A DNA stretch of 64,000 bases from Leucobacter sp. L43 (GTDB taxonomy: Bacteria; Actinomycetota; Actinomycetes; Actinomycetales; Microbacteriaceae), in assembly GCF_016597785.1 (NCBI RefSeq), contig NZ_JAENJG010000001.1, forward strand, positions 992,001 through 1,056,000, given 5' to 3'. Both the position numbers and the translations under genes were made by a program. The notes under the pieces are model-generated. The model saw nothing but the letters and a program-made list of their open reading frames with translations, was not told where the DNA came from and ran no database searches. Below are positions 20,069 through 29,143 of this stretch, piece after piece. How positions within the stretch are numbered: position 1 is the stretch's first letter; the number at the start of each line of letters is the position of its first letter.

Positions 20069-20551
20069 CTACTCGGCCTTCTCCTCGGAGGGTGCCTCGG
20101 TGGTCTCCTCAGCGGGCGCCTCGGTGGTGGTCTCCTCAGCGGGCTCTTCTGCAACCGGAGCGGCGGGCTTCTCAGCCTTCGGCTTCGGCGTGACCGGCTC
20201 GAGCACGAGCTCGATCACGGCGAGCGGGGCACGATCGCCCTTGCGGAATCCGGTCTTGACGATGCGGGTGTACCCGCCCTCGCGGTTCTCGACGAGCGGT
20301 GCGATCTCCGTGAAGAGCTCGTGGACAACCGACTTGTCGAGGATCTGACGCATGACGCGACGACGCGAGTGCAGGTCTCCCCGCTTCGCGAAGGTGACAA
20401 GGCGCTCGGCGACGGGCTGCAGGCGCTTGGCCTTCGTCTCCGTCGTCTGAATGCGCTTGTGCTCGAAGAGCTGCGAAGCCAGCTGGTTCAGCATCAGACG
20501 CTCGTGTGCGGGGCCGCCTCCGAGGCGGGGGCCCTTGTTGGGCTTGGGCAT
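20069..20551 (-). CDS. rplQ: Ribosomal protein L17
   Basis: A 160-aa protein; residues 1-117 are the L17 fold ([18 protein letters not shown], then [14 protein letters not shown]). The last 43 residues are an unusual low-complexity tail of Glu, Ala, Pro and Thr, with AEETTTEAP and AEETTEAP repeats visible also as near-repeats in the DNA. Last gene of the rpsM-rpsK-rpoA-rplQ transcript, 45 bp after rpoA, before a strong terminator. Confidence 0.97.
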   Translation of the reverse strand: MPKPNKGPRLGGGPAHERLMLNQLASQLFEHKRIQTTETKAKRLQPVAERLVTFAKRGDLHSRRRVMRQILDKSVVHELFTEIAPLVENREGGYTRIVKTGFRKGDRAPLAVIELVLEPVTPKPKAEKPAAPVAEEPAEETTTEAPAEETTEAPSEEKAE

Positions 20552-20596
20552 TATTTACTCCAGTAAGTGTGCGGTCGGGCGGACAGTGCCGAACCG

Positions 20597-21583
20597 TTAG
20601 TTGTTGTCGTCTTCGTAGCTGTAGAACTGCGCACCGTCGAACCCGGGCACCGCGTCCTTGAGCGAGAGGCCCATCTCGGTGAGCTTGTCGCGCACCTCGA
20701 AGACCGACTTCTGGCCGAAGTTGCGAATGTTCATCAGCTGCGCCTCGGAGAGCGCTACCAGCTCGCTCACCGTGTTAATGCCCTCGCGCTTGAGGCAGTT
20801 GTAGCTGCGCACCGAGAGATCCAGATCCTCGATCGGGATCGAGAGCTCACCCTCCGCGACGACCTCGACCGGCGCGGGGCCGATCTCGACGCCCTCGGCC
20901 GCGGTGTTCAGCTCGCGCGCGAGCCCGAAGAGCTCGACGAGCGTCGAACCTGCAGACGCGATCGCGTCGCGCGGGGAGATGGCGGGCTTCGACTCGACAT
21001 CGACGACCAGGCGGTCGAAGTCGGTGCGCTCGCCGGCTCGGGTCGCTTCGACGCGGTACGTGACCTTCAGCACCGGCGAGTAGATGGAGTCGACCGGGAT
21101 ACGGCCGACCTCAGCGTCCTCGTTGCGGTTCTGAGCGGCCGAGACGTATCCGCGGCCGCGCTCGATCGTCAGTTCGAGTTCGAACTGAGCCGAGTCGCTG
21201 AGCGTTGCGATGACGAGCTCGGGGTTGTGCACCTCGACACCCGCCGGAGCCGAGATGTCGGCGGCGGTGACCTCGCCGGCGCCGGTCTTCCGGAGGTACG
21301 CGGTGATCGGCTCGTCATGCTCGCTCGAGACGACGAGATCCTTGATGTTGAGGATGATCTCGGTGACGTCCTCGGTCACGCCCGGGATGGTCGTGAACTC
21401 GTGGGCGACGCCCTCGAAACGCACGCTCGTGACCGCGGCGCCGGGGATGGACGACAGCAGGGTACGACGCAGCGAGTTGCCGAGCGTGTAGCCGAAGCCG
21501 GGCTCAAGCGGCTCGATGGCGAAACGCGAACGGAACTCGGAAATCGATTCTTCAGTCAGAGTGGGTCGCTGTGCAATCAGCAC
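20597..21583 (-). CDS. rpoA: DNA-directed RNA polymerase subunit alpha
   Basis: A 328-aa subunit. The N-terminal assembly domain contains [20 protein letters not shown]; the C-terminal domain contains [17 protein letters not shown] and the [13 protein letters not shown] helix-hairpin that contacts UP elements and activators. GTG start. It follows rpsK after a 153-bp spacer that holds several hairpins and no rpsD. Confidence 0.98.
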   Translation of the reverse strand: MLIAQRPTLTEESISEFRSRFAIEPLEPGFGYTLGNSLRRTLLSSIPGAAVTSVRFEGVAHEFTTIPGVTEDVTEIILNIKDLVVSSEHDEPITAYLRKTGAGEVTAADISAPAGVEVHNPELVIATLSDSAQFELELTIERGRGYVSAAQNRNEDAEVGRIPVDSIYSPVLKVTYRVEATRAGERTDFDRLVVDVESKPAISPRDAIASAGSTLVELFGLARELNTAAEGVEIGPAPVEVVAEGELSIPIEDLDLSVRSYNCLKREGINTVSELVALSEAQLMNIRNFGQKSVFEVRDKLTEMGLSLKDAVPGFDGAQFYSYEDDNN

Positions 21584-21703
21584 GGTGTGTGATCCTTTCG
21601 CTGGAGTCCGCTATATGACTCATGCGGTATCGGGATTGAAGTGGGCTGAAGCACCGGGGAGGGCCGGTGCTGGATACGACGGATCGCCGCCACTGGGGCG
21701 GCA

Positions 21704-21729
21704 GTCGCGCCGGCTCGCGCCGGCGCGAC
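21704..21729 (-). other. Strong hairpin between rpsK and rpoA
   Basis: Perfect 11-bp stem GTCGCGCCGGC / GCCGGCGCGAC with a 4-nt loop (GCGA on the minus strand), 7 nt after the rpsK stop. Two further hairpins follow in the same 153-bp spacer (GCCGCC...GGCGGC and AGCACCGG...CCGGTGCT). It could be a partial terminator or an mRNA processing/stability element. Confidence 0.6.
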
Positions 21730-21736
21730 CTTCCGA

Positions 21737-22135
21737 TCAGACGCGGCGACGCTTCGGCGGACGGCAGCCGTTGTGCGTCTGCGGCGTCACATCGTTGATC
21801 GAACCCACCTCGAGGCCAGCGGCCTGCAGCGAGCGGATCGCGGTCTCGCGGCCCGAGCCCGGACCCTTGACGAAGATGTCGACCTTCTTCATGCCGTGCT
21901 CCTGCGCCTTGCGCGCAGCGGACTCAGCGGCGAGCTGAGCGGCGAACGGGGTCGACTTGCGCGAACCTTTGAAGCCGACGCCGCCTGAGGAGGCCCAGCT
22001 GATCACGGCACCGGTGGTGTCGGTGATCGAGACGATCGTGTTGTTGAAGGTCGACTTGATGTGGGCCTGGCCCACGGCGACGTTCTTCTTGTCCTTGCGA
22101 CGCGGCTTGCGAGCCGCGGTCTTTGGTGCAGCCAT
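21737..22135 (-). CDS. rpsK: Ribosomal protein S11
   Basis: A 132-aa protein with [35 protein letters not shown] and the C-terminal [18 protein letters not shown] that ends S11. ATG start, 47 bp after rpsM. The next gene is rpoA, not rpsD. Confidence 0.98.
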   Translation of the reverse strand: MAAPKTAARKPRRKDKKNVAVGQAHIKSTFNNTIVSITDTTGAVISWASSGGVGFKGSRKSTPFAAQLAAESAARKAQEHGMKKVDIFVKGPGSGRETAIRSLQAAGLEVGSINDVTPQTHNGCRPPKRRRV

Positions 22136-22182
22136 TGAGTGTTCTCCTGAAAAGCTCTGTGTGTAGGTCTAACGGACCGGCG

Positions 22183-22551
22183 TTACTTCTTCTTGCCGGC
22201 GACGGTGCGCTTCGGGCCCTTGCGGGTACGAGCGTTCGTCTTGGTGCGCTGACCGTGCACAGGCAGGCCCTTCCGGTGGCGGAGCCCCTGGTAGCTGCCG
22301 GTCTCCACCTTGCGGCGGATATCGGCTGCGACCTCGCGGCGAAGATCGCCCTCAACCTTGAAGTTGCCTTCGATGTAATCGCGAAGCGCGACCAGCTGCT
22401 CATCCGACAGGTCCTTGACGCGGATGTTGCCATCGATGCTGGTGTCGGCGAGCGTCTTGAGCGCGCTCGTGCGCCCGACGCCGTAGATGTAAGTGAGTGC
22501 GATCTCAACGCGCTTATCGCGTGGGATGTCGACTCCTGCGAGACGTGCCAT
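22183..22551 (-). CDS. rpsM: Ribosomal protein S13
   Basis: A 122-aa protein starting [20 protein letters not shown] with [10 protein letters not shown] and ending [13 protein letters not shown]; it sits in the 30S head and contacts the 50S subunit. AAGGAGAG lies upstream of this ATG, so the 13 extra in-frame codons upstream are not used. A 221-bp spacer with inverted repeats precedes it. Confidence 0.97.
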   Translation of the reverse strand: MARLAGVDIPRDKRVEIALTYIYGVGRTSALKTLADTSIDGNIRVKDLSDEQLVALRDYIEGNFKVEGDLRREVAADIRRKVETGSYQGLRHRKGLPVHGQRTKTNARTRKGPKRTVAGKKK

Positions 22552-22643
22552 GTTGGCTCTCCTTGCGGATCGTGGAGGTGTGGTGCGCATCGGGGGTTCG
22601 GGCCTCCGGCCCGAGGTGTCCCCTGCTCGAAATGAGGCGGGCT

Positions 22644-22701
22644 GGTGAGCTCACCGCGGATCTCTCACGGACGCTGCGCGTTCCGATTCCATGAGATCCG
22701 C
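22644..22701 (-). repeat. Nested palindromes upstream of rpsM
   Basis: A perfect 12-bp palindrome GGTGAGCTCACC (22644-22655) directly abuts an inverted repeat GCGGATCTC...GAGATCCGC (22656-22664 and 22693-22701, 28-nt spacer). Both lie in the rpmJ-rpsM spacer and would be transcribed in the rpsM leader. Role unknown. Confidence 0.5.
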
Positions 22702-22772
22702 GCAGGTTCTTCGATGCGCTGGATCAGATATTCAGTTGTGTGTTCTGCAGAACCGCCGGCGACGGCAGGGAC

Positions 22773-22889
22773 TCAGCCCTGGCGCTGCTTGTGGCGCGGG
22801 TTGCTCTTGCAGATCACCATGACGCGTCCGTGGCGGCGAATGACCTTGCAGTGATCGCAGATCGGCTTGACGCTGGGATTGACCTTCAT
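22773..22889 (-). CDS. rpmJ: Ribosomal protein L36
   Basis: A 38-aa protein too short for a standard ORF list. It starts [20 protein letters not shown] and ends [10 protein letters not shown], the zinc-ribbon (Cys) form of L36 with Cys residues in ICDHC and VICK plus a His. ATG start 69 bp after infA, as in most bacteria. Confidence 0.97.
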   Translation of the reverse strand: MKVNPSVKPICDHCKVIRRHGRVMVICKSNPRHKQRQG

Positions 22890-22958
22890 GATGGTTCCTT
22901 CGTGTGTATCGCTGTCCTCGTACTCGCGGAGTGCCGCGAGTCGTTACTTCCCAGCGAC

Positions 22959-23180
22959 CTACTTGTAGCGGTAGACGATACGGCCGCGGGTCAGATCGTA
23001 GGGCGTCAGCTCAACGATCACGCGATCCTCGGGAAGGATGCGGATGTAGTGCTGACGCATTTTGCCTGAGATATGAGCGAGCACTTTGTGTCCATTGGTC
23101 AACTCGACGCGGAACATCGCGTTGGGCAGAGCCTCGACGATGTGTCCCTCGATCTCGATGACGCCGTCTTTCTTCGCCAT
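22959..23180 (-). CDS. infA: Translation initiation factor IF-1
   Basis: A 73-aa S1-like OB-fold protein, [20 protein letters not shown] at the start and [16 protein letters not shown] at the end, matching IF-1 over its full length. It binds the ribosomal A site during initiation. It heads the infA-rpmJ-rpsM-rpsK-rpoA-rplQ series and has its own promoter 120 bp upstream. Confidence 0.98.
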   Translation of the reverse strand: MAKKDGVIEIEGHIVEALPNAMFRVELTNGHKVLAHISGKMRQHYIRILPEDRVIVELTPYDLTRGRIVYRYK

Positions 23181-23238
23181 AGCCTCACTATCGCTTGCGT
23201 AGGTGTACTGGTCATGCGAATGCTCAGCTTCTGCGTCT

Positions 23239-23263
23239 CCGACCGCGGTCCGACTACGGTCGG
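23239..23263 (-). other. Hairpin in the infA leader
   Basis: CCGACCG and CGGTCGG arms (7 bp) around an 11-nt loop, in the untranslated leader between the infA promoter and start codon. Role unknown. Confidence 0.4.
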
Positions 23264-23279
23264 CGCGAACGCAAAAGCA

Positions 23280-23329
23280 GGCGCAAAGCACCAAAGATCA
23301 AGAGTACTCGGCGTGTCGCCTTTTGTAAA
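23280..23329 (-). promoter_or_regulatory. infA promoter and 5'-end leader hairpin
   Basis: On the minus strand: -35 TTTACA (23324-23329), 17-bp spacer, -10 TACTCT (23301-23306), then TGATCTTT and a 5'-end hairpin GGTGC-TTT-GCGCC (23280-23292). The block at 23288-23301 is identical to that at the rplM promoter. Predicted leader about 110 nt. Confidence 0.7.
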
Positions 23330-23372
23330 GCTCGCCGAGTGTCGCGTCGTGGCGGACGCGATTCCTGCGTCC

Positions 23373-24215
23373 CTAGACGAACGGCACGGGCCGGACGCCG
23401 AGCGGCTCGAGACCGCTCGCTCCCCCGTCGGGTGCGGTGAGCACCCAGATGCCGCGCTCGTGCACGGCGACGCTGTGCTCCCACTGCGCGCTCATGGATC
23501 CGTCGGCGATCGTCACCGTCCAGTCGTCGTTCTCGACCACGGTGTCGATCCCGCCGGCCGAGATGATGGGTTCGATCGCGACGACGAGCCCCGGCTTCAC
23601 CTCCGGTCCGCGTCGGCGCGTCGGCACGTTGAACACCGGAGGATCCTCGTGCATGCTGCGACCGATGCCGTGACCGATGTAGTCCTCGAGCACCCCGAAA
23701 CTGCTGTGGGCTCTGACGTAGGCGGCGACGGCTTCTCCGACCTCTCCGAGGTGGGATGCCGAAGCGAGACGCGCGATCCCCCGCCACATCGCCTGCTCGG
23801 TGACATCGCTGAGATGCTGGTTGGCCGACGTCCGCTCCGGGTCGGCGTGGTCGGGCAGCACCGCTGTGAATGCAGCGTCTCCGTGCCACCCGTCTACCAC
23901 TGCCCCGGCATCGAGAGCGACGATGTCGCCCGCTTCGAGCGGACGATCTGTCGGGATCGCATGAACGACGTGCTCATTCACGTTCGCGCAGATCGTGTGG
24001 CGGTACCCGGGCTCCAGCATGAAGTTCGGAGATCCGCCGTGCTGCCGGACGGCGCGCTCAGCGATCGCGTCGAGCTCGAGCGGGGTGATTCCGGGAGCGA
24101 CCTCTGCCCGCATCGCGGAGAGCGCGGCCGCCGTGGCGCGACCGGGAGCGATCATCTGGCGGAGCTGCGCCGGCGTCTTGTAGATCGAACGTCGCAGCAG
24201 GCCTCGACGCGCCAA
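23373..24215 (-). CDS. map: Type I methionine aminopeptidase
   Basis: A 280-aa metalloprotease that removes the initiator Met from nascent proteins. Candidate catalytic and metal-binding residues: His85 (NEHVVHAIP), Asp102 (ALDAG), Asp113 (GDAAFT), the His in GHGIGRSMHE and Glu residues in AIEPI and QWEHS. Length is normal for a type Ia enzyme. It starts 3 nt after adk, in a secY-adk-map order typical of bacteria. Confidence 0.97.
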   Translation of the reverse strand: MARRGLLRRSIYKTPAQLRQMIAPGRATAAALSAMRAEVAPGITPLELDAIAERAVRQHGGSPNFMLEPGYRHTICANVNEHVVHAIPTDRPLEAGDIVALDAGAVVDGWHGDAAFTAVLPDHADPERTSANQHLSDVTEQAMWRGIARLASASHLGEVGEAVAAYVRAHSSFGVLEDYIGHGIGRSMHEDPPVFNVPTRRRGPEVKPGLVVAIEPIISAGGIDTVVENDDWTVTIADGSMSAQWEHSVAVHERGIWVLTAPDGGASGLEPLGVRPVPFV

Positions 24216-24218
24216 GGG

Positions 24219-24818
24219 CTACTGCCCGACTCGCGCGTTCAGCTGCGCAGCGAGGCCCTCAGCGATCCGCTCCGACACCTCGTCGACGGAGCCGAGCCCG
24301 TCGACGGAGACGAGGATGCCACGCTTGGAGAACAGCTCGATGAGCGGTGCGGTCTGCTCGGCGTACACGTCCTGGCGATGACGAATGACCTCTTCGGTGT
24401 CATCGGAGCGCCCCTCGACCGCCGCCCGCTTGAGCAGACGTGCCACGACCTCCTCTGGGTCCGCTTCGAGCAGCACGACGGCGTCGAGCGACGAGCCGTT
24501 GAGCATCCCGTCGAGGGCGTGCACCTGGTCGACTGTTCGCGGGTACCCGTCGAGCAGGAATCCCGAAGCCGCGTCGTCCTGCGAGAGGCGATCGGCGACA
24601 ATGCGGTTCGTGAGCTCGTCTGGCACCAGCTCGCCCTGTTCGATGATGGCCTGCACCTGCTGCCCCAGTTCCGTACCGCCCTGGATGTTGGCGCGGAAGA
24701 TGTCACCGGTGGAAATCGCCGGAACCTGGTAGCGCGCTGCGATGCGACCGGCCTGCGTGCCCTTGCCGGCTCCGGGCGGGCCGATGATGAGCAGTCGCGC
24801 GGTCGTCTCTGCGGTCAC
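24219..24818 (-). CDS. adk: Adenylate kinase
   Basis: A 199-aa P-loop kinase that interconverts 2 ADP with ATP and AMP. Walker A is [10 protein letters not shown] at 13-22, then [10 protein letters not shown] (AMP site) and DGYPRTVDQ. The lid region around [13 protein letters not shown] lacks the four-Cys zinc motif, so it is the short-lid type usual in actinobacteria. The GTG start overlaps the secY stop by 4 bp. Confidence 0.97.
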   Translation of the reverse strand: MTAETTARLLIIGPPGAGKGTQAGRIAARYQVPAISTGDIFRANIQGGTELGQQVQAIIEQGELVPDELTNRIVADRLSQDDAASGFLLDGYPRTVDQVHALDGMLNGSSLDAVVLLEADPEEVVARLLKRAAVEGRSDDTEEVIRHRQDVYAEQTAPLIELFSKRGILVSVDGLGSVDEVSERIAEGLAAQLNARVGQ

Positions 24819-26140
24819 TTGAGGAGCCCTTCGTAGTGGCGCTGCTGCAGCTGCGCGTCGATCTGCTTCACGGTCTCGAGCCCGACACCCACGATGATGA
24901 GGATCGATGCACCGCCGAACGGGAAGTTCTGGTTCGCCCCGAAGAACGAGAGCGCGACGAGCGGAAGCAGTGCGATGACACCGAGGTAGAGCGATCCTGC
25001 GCTGGTGATGCGGGTGAGCACGTAGTTGAGGTACTCCGCGGTCGGCCGACCGGCGCGGATGCCCGGGATGAACCCTCCGTACTGCTTCATGTTGTCGGAG
25101 ACTTCTTCCGGGTTGAACGTGATCTGCACGTAGAAGAAGGTGAAGCCGATGACGAGGAGGAAGAAGACGAGCATGTAGAACGGCTGGTCGCCGTAGACCA
25201 GGTTGTTCTGGATCCAGACCACCCACGGCTTCGGGTCCTCGCCGATCTGCGGTTGGTTGAACTGCGTGATGAGCATCGGCAGGTACAGGATCGCCGAAGC
25301 GAAGATCACGGGGATCACGCCCGCCATGTTGACCTTGATCGGGATGTAGGTACTGCTTCCGCCGTACGTACGGCGCCCGACGACGCGCTTGGCGTACTGC
25401 ACCGGAATGCGACGCTGCGACTGCTCGACGAAGACGACAGCCGCTACCACCAGCAGGCCCACCCCGAGAACTATGAAGAACACTTCCCAGCCGCGCGACT
25501 CCTTGATGACCCACATGGCGCCGGGGAAGGTTGCCGCGATCGAGGTGAAGATGAGGAGCGACATGCCGTTGCCGACGCCTCGCTCGGTGATCAGTTCGCC
25601 GAACCACATGATGAGGCCGGTACCGGCCGTCATCGTGATGATCATGATCAGCACCGCCCACCATTCCTGGGAGACGAGATTCTGGCACGCCTGGTTGGCG
25701 GCGGCGCCGAAGAGCTGTCCCGAACGCGCGACGGTGATGAGCGTCGTCGACTGCAGGATTGCGAGCGCGATGGTCAGGTAGCGCGTGTACTGCGTCAGCT
25801 TCGCCTGGCCGGCCTGGCCTTCCTTGTGGAGCGCCTCGAAGTGCGGGATCACGACGCGGAGCAGCTGCGTGATGATCGATGCCGTGATGTACGGCATGAT
25901 GCCGAGCGCGAAGATCGACAGCTGCAGCAGTGCTCCACCGCTGAAGAGGTTGATCATGTCGTAGAGGCCCGAGCTGCCCTGGTTCTGGTTCGCCACCAGG
26001 CACGCTTGAACGTTGTTGAAGTCTACGAACGGTGCTGGGATGAATGACCCGAGCCGGAACAACGACACGATGGCGAGCGTGAAGACGATCTTCCGCCGCA
26101 AATCGGGTGTCCGGAAGATCCGTCCGATGGCGCTGAACAA
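24815..26140 (-). CDS. secY: Preprotein translocase subunit SecY
   Basis: A 441-aa integral membrane protein with ten helices, the channel of the Sec translocon. It starts [20 protein letters not shown], and has [12 protein letters not shown] and [17 protein letters not shown] choose the TTG start because the family begins at this residue and AGGAGG lies 6 nt upstream; in-frame codons further upstream lack similarity. It is separated from rplO by a 212-bp region with a terminator and its own -10 box, so it does not depend fully on the spc operon promoter. Confidence 0.97.
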   Translation of the reverse strand: MFSAIGRIFRTPDLRRKIVFTLAIVSLFRLGSFIPAPFVDFNNVQACLVANQNQGSSGLYDMINLFSGGALLQLSIFALGIMPYITASIITQLLRVVIPHFEALHKEGQAGQAKLTQYTRYLTIALAILQSTTLITVARSGQLFGAAANQACQNLVSQEWWAVLIMIITMTAGTGLIMWFGELITERGVGNGMSLLIFTSIAATFPGAMWVIKESRGWEVFFIVLGVGLLVVAAVVFVEQSQRRIPVQYAKRVVGRRTYGGSSTYIPIKVNMAGVIPVIFASAILYLPMLITQFNQPQIGEDPKPWVVWIQNNLVYGDQPFYMLVFFLLVIGFTFFYVQITFNPEEVSDNMKQYGGFIPGIRAGRPTAEYLNYVLTRITSAGSLYLGVIALLPLVALSFFGANQNFPFGGASILIIVGVGLETVKQIDAQLQQRHYEGLLK

Positions 26141-26198
26141 AATCTGCCTCCTGGAACGTCGTAAGGGGCTTCGCCTACCGACGAGAACCAATTGCTCC

Positions 26199-26204
26199 AG
26201 CCTA
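26199..26204 (-). promoter_or_regulatory. Candidate secY promoter -10 box
   Basis: TGTAGGCT on the minus strand, with TAGGCT as -10, 58 nt before the secY start. No good -35 is seen. It lies just downstream of the rplO terminator. Confidence 0.45.
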
Positions 26205-26260
26205 CACGGCGTGTGCCGCGTGACCGAGCCATCGCCGTGATTGGCGGATGAAACAAGACA

Positions 26261-26309
26261 GCGGGGGTGGGCGGGAACGGCATGAATGCCGTCCCCGCCG
26301 AGCCCCCGC
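26261..26309 (-). terminator. Strong intrinsic terminator between rplO and secY
   Basis: A 14-bp inner stem (ATGCCGT... with one G-U-type mismatch and a 2-nt loop) extended by an outer GCGGGGG/CCCCCGC stem, about 49 nt in all. On the minus strand it is followed by the T-rich run TGTCTTGTTTC. This is the best U-tract terminator in the window. Confidence 0.85.
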
Positions 26310-26352
26310 TACTCGGGAGATCCCCGAGGGTGTTGCTGGTCCGAATGGACCG

Positions 26353-26814
26353 TTACTTCACTGCTCCGCCTGCGGCGACGATCTTCTGCTCAGCGGAGCT
26401 CGAGACCTTGTCGACCTGCACGTTGAGCTTGACCTGGAGGTCGCCGTTGCCCAGCACCTTGACGGGCTGGTTCTTGCGAACGGCGCCCTTGGCCACGAGA
26501 TCCTCGACGGTGACGTCGCCACCCTGGGGGTAGAGCTCAGCGAGCTTCGCGACGTTCACCACCTGGTACTCGGTGCGGAACGGGTTCTTGAACCCGCGGA
26601 GCTTCGGGGTGCGCATATGCAGCGGCATCTGCCCACCCTCGAAGCCGACCTTGACCTGGTACCGAGCCTTGGTGCCCTTGGTACCGCGGCCTGCGGTCTT
26701 GCCCTTCGATGCCTCGCCACGACCCACGCGGGTCTTGGCCTTCTTGGAACCGGGAGCCGGACGGAGGTGGTGCGCCTTCAGCACCGACTCACGCTCCTCG
26801 TTGTTCTCGCTCAT
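26353..26814 (-). CDS. rplO: Ribosomal protein L15
   Basis: A 153-aa protein: [20 protein letters not shown], then [17 protein letters not shown] and [16 protein letters not shown] segments of L15. Start overlaps the rpmD stop (ATGA). Last gene of the spc cluster before the terminator. Confidence 0.98.
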   Translation of the reverse strand: MSENNEERESVLKAHHLRPAPGSKKAKTRVGRGEASKGKTAGRGTKGTKARYQVKVGFEGGQMPLHMRTPKLRGFKNPFRTEYQVVNVAKLAELYPQGGDVTVEDLVAKGAVRKNQPVKVLGNGDLQVKLNVQVDKVSSSAEQKIVAAGGAVK

Positions 26815-26999
26815 ACGTCGATCTCCTCAACCACTACCAGGTGAGCGACCGCGCGAATGTAGCCTCGGTTGGCCTGAGTGTCTTCACGAACGACCGACTG
26901 GCCGATCTTCTTGAGACCCAAGCTCCGCAGCGTGTCGCGCTGGTTCTGCTTTTCACTGATGACGGACTTCGTCTGCGTAACCTTCAGGCTCTTCGCCAT
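26811..26999 (-). CDS. rpmD: Ribosomal protein L30
   Basis: A 62-aa protein, [20 protein letters not shown] and [15 protein letters not shown], full-length L30. Start and rpsE stop share one base (TAATG); its stop overlaps rplO by 4 bp. Confidence 0.97.
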   Translation of the reverse strand: MAKSLKVTQTKSVISEKQNQRDTLRSLGLKKIGQSVVREDTQANRGYIRAVAHLVVVEEIDV

Positions 27000-27709
27000 T
27001 ACGCACCTGCCTTTGCCTTCGCGGCAGCGTCGGCCGCGGCCTTCGCCTCAGCGCGCACGATGCGGGCCGGAGCGACGCGGTCGAAGTCGAGGCCGCGGCG
27101 AGCTGCGACGGAGCGGGGCTCCTCGAGCTGCTGCAGTGCCTCAACGGTCGCATGCACGATGTTCAGGGTGTTCGACGAACCGAGCGACTTGCTCAGCACA
27201 TCGTGGATGCCGGCGCACTCGAGTACGGCGCGCACCGGGCCACCGGCGATAACACCGGTACCTGCTGCTGCCGGACGCAGAAGTACGACACCGGCTGCGG
27301 CCTCGCCCTGCACGGGGTGCGGGATGGTGCTGCCGACGCGGGGCACGCGGAAGAAGTTCTTCTTGGCCTCTTCGACACCCTTTGCGATGGCGAGAGGCAC
27401 CTCCTTCGCCTTGCCGTAGCCGACGCCGACGGTTCCGTTGCCATCGCCCACCACGACGAGCGCGGTGAAGCTGAAGCGACGGCCGCCCTTGACGACCTTC
27501 GAGACGCGGTTGATGGTGACGACGCGCTCGAGGAACTGGCTCTCGTTGCGGTCGCGGCCGCCGCGCTCGTTGCGGGTTCCGCGATCGCGGCTCCCGCGAC
27601 GCTGCTCGCGCGGCTCGTTGCGGTGATCCTGAGCCGGAGCGGCCTGCCCGGCCGTCGTCTCAGACTGGGCCTCTGCAGACACTTGCTGCTCCTTCGTTTC
27701 GTTGCTCAC
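26999..27709 (-). CDS. rpsE: Ribosomal protein S5
   Basis: A 236-aa protein. An N-terminal 60-residue extension rich in Glu, Gln, Arg and Asn precedes the S5 core ([52 protein letters not shown]). A short Ala/Lys tail ends it. S5 contributes to decoding accuracy. It overlaps rplR by 4 bp. Confidence 0.98.
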   Translation of the reverse strand: MSNETKEQQVSAEAQSETTAGQAAPAQDHRNEPREQRRGSRDRGTRNERGGRDRNESQFLERVVTINRVSKVVKGGRRFSFTALVVVGDGNGTVGVGYGKAKEVPLAIAKGVEEAKKNFFRVPRVGSTIPHPVQGEAAAGVVLLRPAAAGTGVIAGGPVRAVLECAGIHDVLSKSLGSSNTLNIVHATVEALQQLEEPRSVAARRGLDFDRVAPARIVRAEAKAAADAAAKAKAGA

Positions 27710-28080
27710 AGGGTCAGCCCCCCTTCGCGAGCGCCATCGGCGATCGCTGCGACGCGACCGGCGTACTTGCTGCCGCCGCGGTCGAATACCACAGCGTCGA
27801 TGCCGGCGCCCTTGGCGCGCTCAGCGACGAGTTCGCCGACCTTGCGGGCCTTGGCGGTCTTGTCGCCGTCGAACGAACGCAGATCGGCTTCCATGGTCGA
27901 AGCCGAAGCGAGGGTGAGACCCTTCGAGTCATCGACGACCTGTACGAAGACGTGGCGGGATGAGCGGTTGACGACGAGACGGGGGCGAACCTCCGTGCCG
28001 ACGATCTTCTTGCGCAGGCGGGTGTGGCGGCGAACGCGCGCAGCCGACCGACCCTTAGCCCGGGATACTGAAGCGGCCAT
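27706..28080 (-). CDS. rplR: Ribosomal protein L18
   Basis: A 124-aa 5S rRNA-binding protein: [28 protein letters not shown] and [20 protein letters not shown] with the usual C-terminus. ATG start 3 nt after rplF. Confidence 0.98.
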   Translation of the reverse strand: MAASVSRAKGRSAARVRRHTRLRKKIVGTEVRPRLVVNRSSRHVFVQVVDDSKGLTLASASTMEADLRSFDGDKTAKARKVGELVAERAKGAGIDAVVFDRGGSKYAGRVAAIADGAREGGLTL

Positions 28081-28083
28081 GGG

Positions 28084-28620
28084 TTACTTACCAGCCTTTC
28101 CTGCCTTGCGACGGACAACCTCGCCCGCGTAGCGAATGCCCTTGCCCTTGTAGGGCTCCGGCTTCTTCAGCTTGCGGATGTTGGCTGCGGCCTCGCCGAC
28201 AGCCTGCTTCGAGATCCCGCTGACGGTGATCTTGGTGTTGCCCTCGACCGCGAGCGTGATGCCCTCGGGGGCGTCCACGTTGACCGGGTGCGAGAAGCCG
28301 AGCGCGAGCTCGAGGCCGGTGCCCTTCTGCTGCACACGGTATCCCGTGCCGACGACCTCGAGCTGCTTGGTGTAGCCCTCGGTGACGCCGATGATGTTGT
28401 TGTTGATGAGCGTGCGGCTGAGGCCGTGCAGCGCTCGGGAATCGCGCTCGTCGTTCGGGCGGGTGACGAGCACCTGACCGTCCTCGAGTGCGACGCGGAT
28501 GGGATCTGCGACGACGAGCGAGAGCTCGCCCTTCGCGCCCTTGACCGTGACCTTCTGGCCGTCGATCTTGACATCTACACCGCCGGGAACGGCGATGGGA
28601 AGCTTACCAATACGTGACAT
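28084..28620 (-). CDS. rplF: Ribosomal protein L6
   Basis: A 178-aa protein starting [20 protein letters not shown], with [14 protein letters not shown] and the C-terminal [23 protein letters not shown] start 6 nt after rpsH. Confidence 0.98.
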   Translation of the reverse strand: MSRIGKLPIAVPGGVDVKIDGQKVTVKGAKGELSLVVADPIRVALEDGQVLVTRPNDERDSRALHGLSRTLINNNIIGVTEGYTKQLEVVGTGYRVQQKGTGLELALGFSHPVNVDAPEGITLAVEGNTKITVSGISKQAVGEAAANIRKLKKPEPYKGKGIRYAGEVVRRKAGKAGK

Positions 28621-28626
28621 GACGCC

Positions 28627-29025
28627 TTACCACACGTAAGCGAGGACTTCCCCGCCAACGCCCTTCTGCTCAGCCTCGCGGTCAGTCAACAGACCCGAGG
28701 AGGTGGACAGGATCGCGATGCCGAGTCCGCCGAGCACGCTCGGGATCTCGGTCGAGCCCGCGTACACGCGAAGGCCGGGCTTGGAGACCCGCTTGATGCC
28801 CTCGATCGAACGCTCGCGGTTCGGGCCGTACTTCAGCGACATGGTGATGGTCGTGCCCACGCGTGCGGCCTCGACCTTCCAGTCCTGGATGTAGCCTTCG
28901 CGCTTGAGGATCTCAGCGATCCGCTCCTTCAGCTTCGAGCCGGGGAGCGAAACGTCGTCATGATGCGCAGAGTTTGCGTTGCGCAGCCGGGTCAGCATAT
29001 CTGCTACCGGATCAGTCATCGTCAT
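28627..29025 (-). CDS. rpsH: Ribosomal protein S8
   Basis: A 132-aa protein: [20 protein letters not shown] and the C-terminal [20 protein letters not shown]. Translation could start at either of two ATGs (MTMTDP, 6 nt apart). Upstream is a 118-bp spacer with a hairpin where many bacteria have rpsN. Confidence 0.98.
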   Translation of the reverse strand: MTMTDPVADMLTRLRNANSAHHDDVSLPGSKLKERIAEILKREGYIQDWKVEAARVGTTITMSLKYGPNRERSIEGIKRVSKPGLRVYAGSTEIPSVLGGLGIAILSTSSGLLTDREAEQKGVGGEVLAYVW

Positions 29026-29097
29026 GAGTGACTCTTTCTTTCTCGCCTGGTTTCATACGCCGGTACACCGACGCATGACCTGGGTGACACACGGATT

Positions 29098-29123
29098 GGG
29101 TGCCCGGGGATTCCCGAGCACCC
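29098..29123 (-). other. Hairpin in the rplE-rpsH spacer
   Basis: 11-bp arms GGGTGCCCGGG / CCCGAGCACCC with one mismatch and a 4-nt loop, 72 nt before the rpsH start. No U-tract follows on the minus strand. The 118-bp spacer is too short for rpsN, and I see no other gene in it. Confidence 0.5.
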
Positions 29124-29143
29124 TCGCCGTTTGGACTATTCAG

